A stretch of DNA of 64,000 nt from Planococcus citri (GCF_950023065.1 NC_088678.1:24232580-24296579); one strand, 5' to 3'. Counted from the first letter of the stretch, positions 44,566 through 58,340 are shown. The notes: generated by a model from the sequence alone, not told the origin. Made by a program: numbers and translations.

Positions 44566-45678
44566 CAGTTATGAACATTGAAGAGGTCACATCATTTAAA
44601 ATTCGGCAGTCCAATTGATGATAAACTAATTGATAACATAGTTACCGGTGTGTGAATATAAAATATTACTTGACAAGTGGTTAGGTGCGATGTATAGCTG
44701 ATGATTCATATAATATATAAAACAGGTACTTTACTAATAAAACACTAATTGAGCCGCAACAACACAAATCAACAGCATAACACTTAGTATTTTGTTGATA
44801 AGAAATTCGTTTTAACATTTTATCCGTTCATAGCAGTCGCAGTTAGCGGCGAACTGACAGGAATAAGTAAATATCAAGTAATATACTTGCATCTGTGTGC
44901 AGTACTTGGGTGCGTATTCGCACTCTACTGGTGTTGATTTGAACTACAGGGAATATTGTGTGAGAAGCTAGTTATGTGTATTACCGCGTATTTACGCATA
45001 TAGCAAAATGTAGAACTAGAAACACTGGAAAAATACACTTTTTTCAATTTTTCTTGAAAATGAAGGGTTTTAAGAAAATTTTTGTATGGACTTACTTTGA
45101 AGAGGATGAAATTTCCAATCGAATGGTACAACTTTTTCTCAATTTTGTATAGAAACCGCGATTTTCACATACGATGATACGAGTATTTCTAATGAACAAA
45201 TCATGTAAGTATATCAACTTTGAAATTAAAATTACGCAAAATTATTAGAAAGGGGACGAAATTCTGAACATTTTGATTCATTAAAATACCTATGTGTCTA
45301 CTCATAATTACGCGTAATTTTAATTCATAGTTGATATACATGAGTCCATAAAAAAAGTGTGAAAATCGCCATTTCTATACAAAATTGAAAAATTAGTTCC
45401 GATCGATAGAAAAAAATTTTTTATTCAATTCAAGTCCGAACAAAAATTTTCCCAAACCAACACATCCAAGAAAAATTTAAAAAACTGTATTTTTCTCATG
45501 TTTCTAGGGCTGTTTTCTTCATTTCTTGGTTGAGTAAGCGTTCAGTCGACACTAGCGCTGTACCTCGTCGGTTGAAAAGCTTGCAAAAAAAAACTTGACG
45601 TCTCCAAATTCAACTTTAATATAAAATTTCAAGATTTTCCATTAAAAAATATTGAAAAAAACGATTTTTTCTAGAAAG
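44566..45678. other. Upstream region of lachesin-like copy 2
   Basis: The promoter should lie here. On the minus strand a TCAGTTC initiator-like site occurs at about 44858, some 290 bases before the start codon. 45000-45450 contains a decayed inverted pair ('caattttgtatagaaac' near 45140 and 'tttctatacaaaattg' near 45372), probably an old small element. Confidence 0.35.
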
Positions 45679-47083
45679 AGGGCCATTCCACGTCAATTGG
45701 ACCAAGAAGTGTTAGATGGGTTCGACGATTTTTTTGAAATTTTTCCTGTGGAAAGACCTTCCGAAGGGATGACCAATGGCGCAAATCGTAGCCCTCTATC
45801 CCATTTTTAACGGCACCCAGGGGGTGTCAAAGTTTTCAGTGAACCCAAAATATCATCATTATCATCCATTTCAGCAGTGGATTACTCGATAACCGCGATA
45901 CCTACCAAAATGGAACTTTATCCCATAGTTAGGGGCTTTGAAAGGCTTTTTGGTGATATCATAAAAATCAGTGTTGCCACTTTTTTTCGTACAAAAAATT
46001 AGCTCAAAAATTTCAAAACGTAGTTTTCATATCGTTTCGACTCTGAAAAATTCTGAAAAGAATAATATATTATGGACAACTGTTCATGCTGAACAACATA
46101 TTAAAAAATTGGGATGGTAACTTTTCGCAAAGTCGATTTAAAAAAATTTAATGTTTGCAAAAAAATGAGATTCTTTGATTTAAAACATGAAACAAAGTTT
46201 TGATTGGTAAAGTTGACCCATTTGACCCCTATTTTCATGTATCCGTTGAAAAAGTTGAAAACCCCCTTTCACTCAATAAAATGAACTCATCACAAAAAAA
46301 TCAAACTTCGAAAAAATTCAATTTTCAATTCCAAACATCAAAAAAAGTTCAAATTTATTCAGTTGTCTCATTTGGACCTCTTTCTGACGTATTTCATGAA
46401 AAAACTTATAAAAATCACACTCACAGCAAAAAAAATATAATTTGTTCATTTTTTGAATTTTTTTGAATTTTGATTTTTTTGTGATGAGTTAATTTCACCG
46501 AGTAAAGGGGCTTTTTCAACTTTTTTAACGGATACGTAAAAATAGGGGTCAAATGAGTCAACTTTACCAATCAAACCTTGTTTCATGTTTTAAATAAAAA
46601 AATCTCAGTTTTTTTCAAACTTTAAATTTTTTAAAAATGACTTTGCGACAAGTTACCATCCCAATTTTTCAATATGTTGTTCAGCATGAACAGTTGTCCA
46701 TAATAAATATTTTTTTCAGAATTTTTGCGAGTCGGAACGATATGAAACTACGTTTTGAAACTTTTTGAGCTAATTTTTTGTATGAAAAAAAGTGGAAAAA
46801 CTGATTTTGATGACATCACCAAAAAGCCTTTCAAAACCCCTAACTATGGGGAAAAGTTCCATTTTGGTAGGTATCGCGGTTATCGAGTAATCCACTGCTG
46901 AAATGGATGATATTTTAGGTTCACTGAAAACTTTGACACCCCCTGGCTGCCGTTAAAAATGGGCTACAGGGCTACGATTTGCGCCATTGGTCATCCCTTC
47001 GGAAGGTCTTTCTACAGGAAAAATTTCAAAAAAATCGCCGAACCCACCTACCACTTCTTAGTCCTATTGACGTGGAATTACCC
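45679..47083. mobile_element. Fold-back element, about 1.4 kb
   Basis: Outer ends GGCCATTCCACGTCAAT and, inverted, ATTGACGTGGAATTACCC. The arms run about 600 bp inward, pairing 'aaccgcgatacctaccaaaa' with 'ttggtaggtatcgcggttat' and 'tgttcatgctgaacaacata' with its inverse. The loop near 46300-46460 is AT-rich. The arms have many mismatches, so it is old. No transposase frame and no clear target duplication. Confidence 0.75.
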
Positions 47084-47557
47084 AAGAGTCACGTTGGAAG
47101 CCCACTCAAAAAAAAATTTAAAAAAAAATTCAAGGAAATGTTGGATTTTTTATTTGGCATCCGCATTCCGCAGTTCCATGATTTCGCATTAAAGTCTTGA
47201 TAGTGTGTCGCGAAAAAAAATGTTGTGGAATTTTGACCAAATTTAGTAGAGACTTTGATTCTGAGTTGAAACCAAAAAAAAAAAAAATAATTCCAAGTTG
47301 AAAGTCTTTCAGAAAAATTTCGAAGATTCCAGTCAAAGAAGAGACATTTTCGAAAAACTCGATGATTTCGCCCCGGCCCCTACACAACCTATTTTGGAGA
47401 AAATGGCTCAGTTCCAAAATAATGGTATTTGAAATTCTGCGTCGATCCAGGCCATTGCCATAATCCAAGACCACTTTTAGGGTTCTATTGAGTGGTTGAA
47501 AAATTGCAAATCGCTTCTTCTTGGTAGAGCGGGAAAATAACGTAAAAAAGCAGCGGC
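47084..47557. other. Spacer between fold-backs
   Basis: A segment at 47434-47545 ('gccattgccataatccaaga', 'ccacttttagggttct') recurs in diverged form at 51471-51545, so the spacer belongs to the same repeat family as the neighbouring palindromes. A 187-residue minus-strand frame across it (47130-47693) has no recognisable domain. Confidence 0.45.
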
Positions 47558-48058
47558 AAAAAGGAAAAAATTGGCACATCAATTTTTTCTTCGGGAATGT
47601 GTTCGGATGGACCCTCTGAACCACCAAAAAAAAGCCGACTCTCCTATCCCTGGAGGAAAATTTTTTAGGGGGCTGAAACCGGTTCCGATTCACGTTTTTT
47701 GCGTTTTACTCCGTAAATATTAGGTTTTTGAGAAAAACTACCATGACGAAAAATGTTCCCCTTTCAATTCTCGACAATTTGATGCTACGCTCGATATCCA
47801 TTGCTCAAGGGGGGTGTCCAAAAAAAGGGGTGGAAAGAGTAGGTGTTTCAAAAAAGGTCAGTCCAATAAATTAATCAAAATTACCACTTAAAATCATTCG
47901 TTTTGGCTCAAATTTTTTTTACAAAGTCTACTCACCCAACTACTAATCAAACTATCGTTGGTTTGTCTTCAACCCTCCTCGGGGGTTCGTGAGGGTTGCT
48001 TGATTTTTCAAGTAACACACTACTGAATCATATATTTGAAAAACAAATCTGGACGTGC

Positions 48059-48605
48059 GATATATCGAATAGTATGTTTTCGAGGTCGCTGAATACGAAT
48101 ATGAACTCATTTTTTGCATACAACCCCTCAAAGCCCCTCTGTGCCCCAAAATGGGGGTCAAAATTTTGAAAAATCGTGAAAAGTCGAGTGATATATCGAA
48201 TGGTACGTTTTCGAGGTCGCCGAGTGCGAATATGAACTTATTTTTAGGGTCCCACCCCCCAATGTCCCTCTGTGCCCCAAAATGAGGGTGAAAATTTTGA
48301 AAAATCGTGAAAAGTCGAGTGATATATCGAATTGCATGTTTTAAAAGTCGCTGAGCACGAATATGACCTTATTTTTTGGGCCCAACCCCGCACAGCTCCC
48401 AACTGCCCCCAAAAAATACCAAAATTTTGAAAAAATGTGAAAAGTCGAGTGACATATTGAATGGTATGTTTTCGAAATCGCTGAGTACGAATATGAACTT
48501 ATTTTTTGCCTACAGCCCCGCAAAGCCCCTCTGTGCCTCAAAATTAAGGTCAAAATTTTGATAACTCGTGAAAAGTCGACTGATATATCGAATGGCATGT
48601 TTTTT
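48059..48605 (+). repeat. 131-bp tandem repeat inside the left arm
   Basis: The landmark 'gatatatcgaat.g.atgtttt' recurs at 48059, 48190, 48321, 48451 and 48582, spaced 130-131 bases. Each unit also has 'cgaatatgaactta', a C-rich stretch ending 'cccctctgtgcc' and 'aaaattttgaaaaatcgtga'. The mirror array lies at about 49345-49888. Single 'catattcg.gttcagcga' units recur near 52360. Confidence 0.8.
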
Positions 48606-48697
48606 TTTAAAAAACACGAACTACGAACTACTAATTTTCGATGTTTTCTTACATAAAAAAAAAATGATTTCATTTTGTTTTCGATTGGTAGCCAATA

Positions 48698-49131
48698 CAG
48701 TAGACTCCCGATTATCCGACCTAATCGGGGGTGTAAGGTGGGTCGGATATCAAAAAAGTCGGATAATCCAAAATTGATGTTTTAAGCGTAAAAATGAAGT
48801 GCATAAGCTTGTGACGACAAGCTTTCATTCAGAAAATCAAGTTTTGGCTCAAAACAGGAACAAAGAATCGAAAAAATATCTAATAAACAAAAATAACGTA
48901 CTTTTGTACATAAGACAATGAAATACTGACTCAAATTATAATTTTTTGAGATAAGTTGGATCGATTTCAAGGAAAATAACACTGTTAGAATACAAAATGC
49001 TGAATCCTGCATCATTATTTACACTCCAAAATCAAAAATTAGATGTTTTTTGGATTATCCGACCTTGGTGGGTCGGATAATGCGAAAAGTGAGTCGGATA
49101 ACCTGAAAGTCGGATAATTGGGAGTCTACTG
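48698..49131. mobile_element. Tc1/mariner- or pogo-like MITE in the palindrome loop
   Basis: A 434-bp element with ends CAGTAGACTCCCGATTATCC and the inverted CCGGATAATTGGGAGTCTACTG-type terminus, flanked by TA on both sides (48696-48697 and 49132-49133). Inner 'gtcggata' motifs repeat near each end. It is related to the degraded elements at 14656 and 17620. A TA duplication and CAGT start fit the Tc1/mariner/pogo superfamily. Confidence 0.85.
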
Positions 49132-50590
49132 TAAAAAATGAAATCGAAAACTTTACAGGAAAACAATCGAAATGAAAACACTGAGATAGACAAGAAGATT
49201 GACATTTTACCTACTAAAGACATTGAGGATAATTTTGTGGCGTTAGTATAAGACGTTCGAATAGTAAAATGAGTGAAATAATAAAAATGAGTCTGTAGTC
49301 GTATTCAGCGATCTTGAAAACATACTATTCGACGTATTACACGTTTTTTGGTGACGTTTCGAAATTTTATCCTATTTGGGGGGCGTTTTGGTGACTTTTC
49401 GAAATTTTATCCTATTTAGTGGGCGTAAGGGGATTTTGAGGGATCGTAAGTAGAGCAGGAAAAAAGTGATTTCGAAAACATACCATTCAATATGTCACTC
49501 GACTTTTCACATTTTTTCAAAATTTTGGTATTTTTTGGGAGCAGTTGGGAGCTGTGCGGGGTTGGGCCCAAAAAATAAGGTCATATTCGTGCTCAGCGAC
49601 TTTTAAAACATGCAATTCGATATATTACTCGACTTTTCACGATTTTTCAAAATTTTCACCCTCATTTTGGGGCACAGAGGGACATTGGGGGGTGGGACCC
49701 TAAAAATAAGTTCATATTCGCACTCGGCGACCTCGAAAACGTACCATTCGATATATCACTCGACTTTTCACGATTTTTCAAAATTTTGACCCCCATTTTG
49801 GGGCACAGAGGGGCTTTGAGGGGTTGTATGCAAAAAATGAGTTCATATTCGTATTCAGCGACCTCGAAAACATACTATTCGATATATCGCACGTCCAGAT
49901 TTGTTTTTCAAATATATGATTCAGTAGTGTGTTACTTGAAAAATCAAGCAACCCTCACGAACCCCCGAGGAGGGTTGAAGACAAACCAACGATAGTTTGA
50001 TTAGTAGTTGGGTGAGTAGACTTTGTAAAAAAAATTTGAGCCAAAACGAATGATTTTAAGTGGTAATTTTGATTAATTTATTGGACTGACCTTTTTTGAA
50101 ACACCTACTCTTTCCACCCCTTTTTTTGGACACCCCCCTTGAGCAATGGATATCGAGCGTAGCATCAAATTGTCGAGAATTGAAAGGGGAACATTTTTCG
50201 TCATGGTAGTTTTTCTCAAAAACCTAATATTTACGGAGTAAAACGCAAAAAACGTGAATCGGAACCGGTTTCAGCCCCCTAAAAAATTTTCCTCCAGGGA
50301 TAGGAGAGTCGGCTTTTTTTTGGTGGTTCAGAGGGTCCATCCGAACACATTCCCGAAGAAAAAATTGATGTGCCAATTTTTTCCTTTTTAAAACCGCTAT
50401 TTGCCCGCTCTATGGGTGAATTCGTGCTTTGAAACTTTTTTCTTTTCAAATACTTCGCAAATAGATGTCGTTTCCAAAACTGGAGAAACATTTTGGAATG
50501 CAATCGCGCCAAATTTTTTGGCCAATATTGCCATTTTGAAAATCCTCCAAAAGATTGGCAAGTTTTTGGCTATTTTTCTCAATTGTTTTG

Positions 50591-53500
50591 AAAGGGTACC
50601 CCCGGATAAGATAGGCAAAATGCCCTTAACCTCAGATTTCGATGAAACTCACAGGGTATGTTTAGTACCCCCAAAAAATAATTTTGGGCCCATAGCCCGC
50701 TCCCCACCCCACCCCCCTCAGCCAGGGGGGCCAAAAAACGCGTTTTTTGGGGGAAAAATTCTGCATCAGCGAGTAATTGAGATAAATTTATTCTGTAAAC
50801 GAATATAGTTAGAGGATACATGGGGGTATCTCCCTGAATTTTTTCAGAATTTTTCATCACATGGGGGGAGAAGGGGGGACAAAAGAAAACTTTAAATCGA
50901 CATTACTCCGGAACGAAAAAACATACCAAAACGATTTTTTCGTCAAATATGTATCTTTAGGTCTACTTTCTATAGAAGTCATCACCCGGCCATTTGGAGT
51001 GGTGGGTCAAGCTCAAAAGCTCAAAAAACTCTCAAAAAACCACGTTTTTTGCGTTTTTCTCCAAAAATATGGACAAATGACGGAAATCGAAGTGCACCAA
51101 GTTGTTCAGCGTAAAATTTTACTTCAGAATTGAGTAATTCAAAATTCTTTTACACCACGTGATCGTAAAACTACATGCGCAGAAGTATTTGTGCTTACAT
51201 CAAGATAGCTGAAAGGGTATTCCTGGGTAAAATAGGTGAAATGCTCCTGTTCTCGGATTTCTGAAATTTTGATGAAACATTGTTGGGTACCATTGAAAAA
51301 AAATGTCGGAGGCAAAAAATCCCCCCACCCCCACCCTAGCTCATAATAGCGAAAAAGGGGCCTTTTTCGGGAAGAAAAAATCCATGCTTCAACCAGTTTT
51401 GAAATAAAAATCTGTATCCACTCAAAATTTATGGAGGAGACAGTATAATGAAAGTACATAGGTATTTGAGATTCTGCATCAATCTATGCTATTGCCATCA
51501 AAATCCAAGGCCACTTTTAGGGTTCTACTGAGCAATTGAAAAGTAAATCTTTTTTTTTTTGGAGAGGGGGTATTAGTACTTACCTAGTTGGTGTTTTAAA
51601 AATATTTTCTTCGCAAAAGTTTCGCTATAATGGCGAGAAAACATTGAAAGATAATACGTTAGGTATATTTCTGAAACTGAGGAAATATTTTGGAACGCAG
51701 TGATGCCAATATTTTAGGTTTCAAAGAATCGAGAAAAATTGGCAAAAATTCCTAAACTTTTGTTGATTTTTCGAAATTGACAAAAACAATTAAAAATAAT
51801 AGCATAGAATGGACGCAGAATCTCAAATATATTCATTTAGTACTGGGTCGATCGTCATTTTTTTCAAAACAAATTGGGTACAGGGGCTACAGTGAAAAAA
51901 AAACACTTTTCGAAAATACACCCACGTTGAGGGCACATGTTTTCCCTTTAGGGGCACTTCTGGAGCCAGAATTTTTCTGTACAACTTTCAACTCAAAATG
52001 ACGGTTTTTGCTAAAATTGGTAAAAATCCACCGTTTTCTTTTTTTTTTTTTCCGTGATCTACCCAATCTACTACATAGTACGTACTACGTACTACGTAGG
52101 TAGGTAAACCTATGTTTTCAATGTACTTGGTAACTCACATAAAAATTTAATTATCAACACCAAAAAGAAACCTTTCTGATAGTTTTGAGTTAGATACCAT
52201 GTACTTGAAAAGTAGGCTACTTGTAATTCAAGAAAACCTAGATTAAGAAGTTGCATGGCGTAAATAGAACTATAATGAAACATTTTCCACAAAAACTCTA
52301 ATTTTTGGGCAACCCCTCTCCCAAATGTGACCGTTAGGAGGGTCCAACTGCAAATCAAACTTCATATTCGTGTTCAGCGAGTTCGATTCATACGATAACG
52401 ATACCCATATTGCCAGTCTACTTTCGCCCTAAAAGTTGGAGAGGAGGTACGTGCCTATGGCCAAAAAATTGGAGTTTAAGGGTATACTCTACGGAGAGCG
52501 TTCTAATTCGACAACCGATTGAAATATGAAACCGATTTGTTCGTTATTTTCATCATTCGTTCGTAAGACTGCGTGTAATCGATTGAACGAATTTAGTCCT
52601 GCTTATGTCCCGCGACCCGCTCCCATCTAAACTTCAGATGGGGATTTCTCCGTGAATTTTCAGAATTCTTCCAATTTTTTTTCACCAATACTGATATTTC
52701 ATCTATGAAATCGAGGGTATAAATGTAGCCATATTTTCTAATTTTGCTTTTCCAACAAAGATGTGAGCATCTAAAGTACCTCCATCAAATTCCCTATTAT
52801 AGCCATTAAACGTCCTAAATCAAAAATATCTCGACATACCCTCACTTTTGAATGTTTTTTGAGCAAAATAAATCAAACCCTAGAAAAATCCGTTCAATAG
52901 TTTTGGCACAATCCCCGCCCAAAGTTGACCATTTTTCATCAAAAAATGAGAATAGCCTTAAAGAAGTTGGTTGGTTTTCTATTGTTTTTGGAGGCCAGCA
53001 TCCAAAATTATGGATCGCTTTTTTTGGTGGTGCCGTGACACAAAAAACACAATTTTGAGTGTTTTTTGAGTTTTTGAAGATGGCCCACCTGGACGGAAAA
53101 TTTGAAAAAAAATACCAATTTATAGTACTCGCATGCAGATACATTTTTGAAAAAAAAAATTCATGTGTTTGAATTAGGTTCGGAGATACGGCGGTTTCAA
53201 ATTTTCTTTTGTCAATATCCCTCTCCTGGGGGATCAACAATTTTTGAAAAAATTTCAAGTTGCTAGAATCATACCTCCATCAAGTATTTTGAGTGAGTAC
53301 AGATTTTTTCAAAACTGGTTGAAGCATGGATTTTTTCTTCCCGAAAAAGGCCCCTTTTTCGCTATTATGAGCTAGGGTGGGGGTGGGGGGATTTTTTGCC
53401 TCCGACATTTTTTTTCAATGGTACCCAACAATGTTTCATCAAAATTTCAGAAATCCGAGAACAGGAGCATTTCACCTATTTTACCCAGGAATACCCTTTC

Positions 53501-54124
53501 AGCTAAGTATCTTGATGTAAGCACAAATACTTCTGCGCATGTAGTTTTACGATCACGTGGTGTAAAAGAATTTTGAATTACTCAATTCTGAAGTAAAATT
53601 TTACGCTGAACAACTTGGTGCACTTCGATTTCCGTCATTTGTCCATATTTTTGGAGAAAAACGCAAAAAACGTGGTTTTTTGAGAGTTTTTTGAGCTTTT
53701 GAGCTTGACCCACCACTCCAAATGGCCGGGTGATGACTTCTATAGAAAGTAGACCTAAAGATACATATTTGACGAAAAAATCGTTTTGGTATGTTTTTTC
53801 GTTCCGGAGTAATGTCGATTTAAAGTTTTCTTTTGTCCCCCCTTCTCCCCCCATGTGATGAAAAATTCTGAAAAAATTCAGGGAGATACCCCCATGTATC
53901 CTCTAACTATATTCGTTTACAGAATAAATTTATCTCAATTACTCGCTGATGCAGAATTTTTCCCCCAAAAAACGCGTTTTTTGGCCCCCCTGGCTGAGGG
54001 GGGTGGGGTGGGGAGCGGGCTATGGGCCCAAAATTATTTTTTGGGGGTACTAAACATACCCTGTGAGTTTCATCGAAATCTGAGGTTAAGGGCATTTTGC
54101 CTATCTTATCCGGGGGTACCCTTT
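50591..54124. repeat. Second large palindrome with arms of about 815 bp
   Basis: The left arm 50591-51404 pairs with the right arm 53307-54124. Matching points sum to 104715 in the outer part and 104711 in the inner part because of one 4-base length difference near 51208/53504. Identical frames occur on opposite strands (50861-51133 and 53582-53854). The 1.9-kb loop includes a diverged copy of the 47434 segment (51471-51545), part of a 131-bp-type unit near 52360 and otherwise unrecognised sequence. Outside the arms 'attgccatttgaaaaccctc' near 54170 echoes 50527. Confidence 0.88.
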
Positions 54125-57100
54125 ACAGTAATGGCCAAAAAATTGGCATTATATACCTATTTTATCCAATATTGCCATTTGAAAACCCTCCAAAAGATTG
54201 CTCAAGTTTTTGTTTAATTGGCATTACTGCGATCGAGATCGATGCAGAATCTAAAATACTTATCTTTTGGAGCCAGATAATTTTTTTCAAAGCATATGCT
54301 TTGAAATGTTGGGTAACAGCTATAGAGTGAAAAATAACACGATCTTTTCGAAAAAGCCCTCTCTTTGAGGGTTCATATCTCTCCTCCAGGGACATCTTCG
54401 CAGCTAAAAAATTTTCTCAGCTGCTCTCAACTGAGAATGAAGGGCTCCACTGAATTTTGTCAACATCCTTTCACGATTTCGAATTTACCTCACAGAATTA
54501 GAAATACACTGAGGCATGCATGCCGTTTCTAAACTTTTTTTCGAAATTTGATGAAATGAAACCCAGCAAAGGTCCCTTGATGTTTAAATTTCAAGCTCCA
54601 AAATTTCAGCACTAAGTAGGAATGCGATTTTTTCAGTAGAATGCTAATAAAAATTTCAAAACGCCATAAGTCAGCGGAAAATTGTTTGAAAAAATTGATA
54701 AAAATTCCATAGGTTCTTCTTACTATTGGGAACACATTTCATAAAACACGAACTTTCCATCTCAACTGGGTGAAAAATTGAAAAAAATCGACCTTAAAAG
54801 AGCCACACTTTGGCGAGGTTTCCTATTCTCAAAATGATTTGTGCTTAGGTCTAAAAATTTTTGTAAAATTTTTTTCTTACTCCAGTTAACCTTCTAAAAC
54901 CCGCTGTGTATATTGAACAACAAGGATTAATTTTTTACATTTTTCTCAAATAATATCATTACAGATACTCTCATGTTAATTTTTGTCCTACTGCCTTTCT
55001 CATCATACAAAACACGTAAAACTATAATTCAAAAAGTCCTTCCGCCGGACACTGTCGCATTTTACACAAACCACAATCGCATATGTACCTACCTACGTAT
55101 TTCAAAGCTTTTCTTTTCTCAACAACTGCCGTGTAGGTACTCTTAAATTATTCGTTGCACGTGTTAGTAAAAACAAAGACGAGAGGGAAAAAAAACAACA
55201 CGTGAAATTTTAAAACTTGCTCGAAACATTTTGAGCGAAAAAGTATACTAGATTCTCTAATGAAGCGAAACATACTACCCTTACTATACCTACATTTCAA
55301 GCATTTTGTTCTTATTAACCAACACTCTCAACCGAAGAAAAAAATTTACCCAGCTGCTGCTCGGTGTAGACACGTTAAATTAGCCACTACGTTACACCCA
55401 TTAAGAAACCAAAAACTTGTATACGAGTAAATTTACCAAAATTTTATTATGGAAAAACTTCGCCCATTTTACAACAATACCACCAAACATCGCAGCAACA
55501 GCCACAAATGTTGAAATGTAGGACTTCGCAGCTAAGAATTAATTTTCACTAGAGGCCGAAGCAAACAAATTATCGCTTATCGGATAAGTTTGTAAATTTT
55601 GTTGGTACATATTTAGCTTATCAGAAACTGAATAAGACTTCATTTAGATTTTTTGATCAGTTCGAAAACTGGAGCAGATTTTTTTAAAATTTTTTATCTA
55701 GGACTGAAATTTAAAAAATAATTACGTACCTAGTGCTCAACGTTGAATAATTTTAAAAACTATTTACACAATTTTTGATCTGTTGCCAACTCTCATCGTC
55801 AGAACATTAAAAATGAATTTGGTTTTCAATTTCAGGGAAATGTTATTTGCCCCTTTAGTATTATAAAGCTATGCAACAACTCCACCATCTGTTTTTTCAT
55901 CATTAGTAGTATCAGCTTATTCCCAAATTATCCATAAGTTTTTAGCCGACCATTCCTCGCAACATACCGAAATTTCAAAATTCGAGTTGTCTATGTATAT
56001 TTCTATGCTGTTTTGTTTTCTCTGGGTCCACTATTCGGTGATTCAAAAAAGTTTCTGCCAGTAGCGAAATACATAGCCTATTCCTCGTAACGGAGGCATA
56101 TTGATTACACTTTACAAAGCAATGTCATAACTAATAGATAGTCTAAGCAATTAGGAATGTGTTCAAGTACGCACTTGAGGGAATGAATTTCGTCTGCTAA
56201 AAATTTATATTATGTACATTAACCATTCACATGATATCTATTTGTACTGCTATCAGCAAACAGCTCACATTCTGAAAAAACCACACCGGAAATTCGTCAC
56301 TCACCGAGATAAACATTTTGCGACATTTGTTTTCTTCGATTGTTACATTGATAAACAGTCACTTTTCGCACTTCAATACAAAGTAATTCTCATAACTCAC
56401 ATACCAAAATACACACATAGGTACCTACTTAAATATACACGATCAAAAAACCACCACGAAACTAAAACCGAAATTTTCATGTAAAAACCATCGTAGAAGA
56501 AGAAGACCTGCATTCAAAACACGTGCTACCTAAAAAGAAAGACGTTAGGATTGCCGGGATGTGCACCAAAAAAAAAAAAAAAATACGAAAAATAAAATCT
56601 AGAACAGGAAAAAAATGTAAAAAAGAAGAGATACTCTGCGCGTCTGATGCATTTTAAATTGCACACGTAATACATACCGAGGTTTCCACTTCTACATTCG
56701 CCAACTGCAAGCTCTTCATCGATAACTTTTTACGCTATAAATTTTGCCGTGACTTATTTCAATAAAAAACTTATCCATTTCAATTATATTACTCCACTTT
56801 ATTCGGCTCTTCAGCACCCTGCAGGTACTACCTGCCAAGTGTTACATAACGTCTCTTCTCTTCTCTCCCATAATCTACGTAGTAGATACTTTAATCTATT
56901 TGCGATAATTATTAAAACGCTGCTATTAAATTAGTTCGCGAGTAAAATGCGAAAAAACTTCGTGACTATAGGTAATATCGTATCGTGATATCAACCCTTC
57001 TTCTTTTCATCGCATTTACCAATTTAATTTCATGTATTTTCAGATTCACCTACCCCTAGCTCGTAAACGAACGATGCTTGTGTAGGTACATTTAAACACC

Positions 57101-58340
57101 GCGAAATCGTTTGATTTTGCTTCAGTTATACCAATATACCTATCATAAATATTGATGAAGTGTTTTATTAATTATTATACTTATTAATTATCAATAAGTG
57201 AGAATTTATATTTCTGATATTTTTATATGGTGTTTTATGGAGAAAATAAGTTGCCAAGTAATATTATTGGATTTTTAACCAAATGCAAATTGCTATAAAT
57301 TATGCGCTCAAATTTCGTATGTACTTGTAGTATATGTATATTATTTGGCAGACCCTTGCAGTAGAATAATTTTCACTAATATGTAGAATCTCTCTTTTTT
57401 CAATATACGAATACGATAATTTGTTTTGTTAACAAATTGAACAGTCTAGTTGTTCCTATGCTTACAAAGTGTACATATTGAATGAAATAATAATTAGTTC
57501 GTTGAACTGGATTTTCAATTATTTCATTATTTTTCATAGTTTTCCCCAACACGTAGGTACATATCTATCACTACATAGTAGATACCTATTCAGAGAACGA
57601 TAATTTTAAATCAAATATTATAATGAAATTTACAATGCATATGAGTCATTTTCAAAATAGAAAAATGATGTGCCATTGTATACCTAGTAGGTAAGGTATA
57701 CTGCACCTACTCATCACGAAAAAACCACAATTTCGGTACTCGTAACACATACTTACTTAGGTACCTATATCACTTCATCATGAGTCAACTCAATGAATTC
57801 GTGATATGCTAATCTGCGCGGAATGATTCCACATACTCGTATGTAGAAAACGAATTATGATACTGCGCAATCAACGTTGGGAATACGAGTAAAAAAAAAC
57901 ATCATAAAAATGGCTTTAAAAATTTACCTTTGAAGCTGATTCTGCAAGAGATCGTATTACAATGTATAAAAAGTTGCCTACTCGATCAAATATCAGGAAC
58001 TGAAGCATCACAAATTCTTGCTCACAAATACTACTTTCAATTAGAAACGCTGCTGATGCTAGTCCTCGCATTCGGAAAAAATGTATCTAATGAACCAGGC
58101 TGAAGAGTGAAGCTGCACAACTGACTCGAGATGTATGTACAATAATTTGGAAAGCACTATTACAGTTCTTTTAAAAAAATAATATTGAAATAGGTAAAAT
58201 TTTTATTTGAAATACATATTTTCTGATTCATGGATATTTTTTTTTCAATTTTTCGAAATTTTAACAAAGTCGTGTATCTATACTTACTGATTGATTCGAA
58301 TTTTTAGCTGAATCCTCTTATTAAAAGAGCCTATATCATA
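54125..58340. other. Long intergenic stretch; no gene recognised
   Basis: 54125-54400 still contains pieces of the palindrome family. From 54800 on the sequence is AT-rich and mostly unique, with TACC microsatellites (for example near 55087) and an A run at 56568-56582. The frames at 56212-56484 and 56749-56934 have no domain. An intron or 5' region of a gene outside the window is possible but not shown. Confidence 0.35.

Larger units (their letters stand above)
47558..50389. repeat. Large palindrome with 922-bp, essentially identical arms
   Basis: The left arm 47558-48479 and the right arm 49468-50389 are reverse complements. Coordinates of matching points always sum to 97947, so no length change has occurred, and I saw no mismatch where I compared them. 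Identical short frames on opposite strands (47952-48161 and 49786-49995) result from this. The loop (48480-49467) holds a TA-flanked MITE. Each arm contains part of a 131-bp tandem array. No protein is recognisable. Confidence 0.9.

Noticed and set aside
47130..47693. 187-residue minus-strand frame
   Set aside because: It straddles a repeat spacer and palindrome arm, is Phe/Lys/Arg-rich with no domain, and its homologous region in the other arm does not keep the frame.
47952..49995. Two identical 69-residue frames on opposite strands (47952-48161 and 49786-49995)
   Set aside because: They are mirror images produced by the palindrome arms; no signal peptide, domain or start context.
50579..54217. 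Pairs of identical frames of 90-93 residues on opposite strands
   Set aside because: Again a consequence of the inverted repeat; composition is low complexity and no family is recognised.
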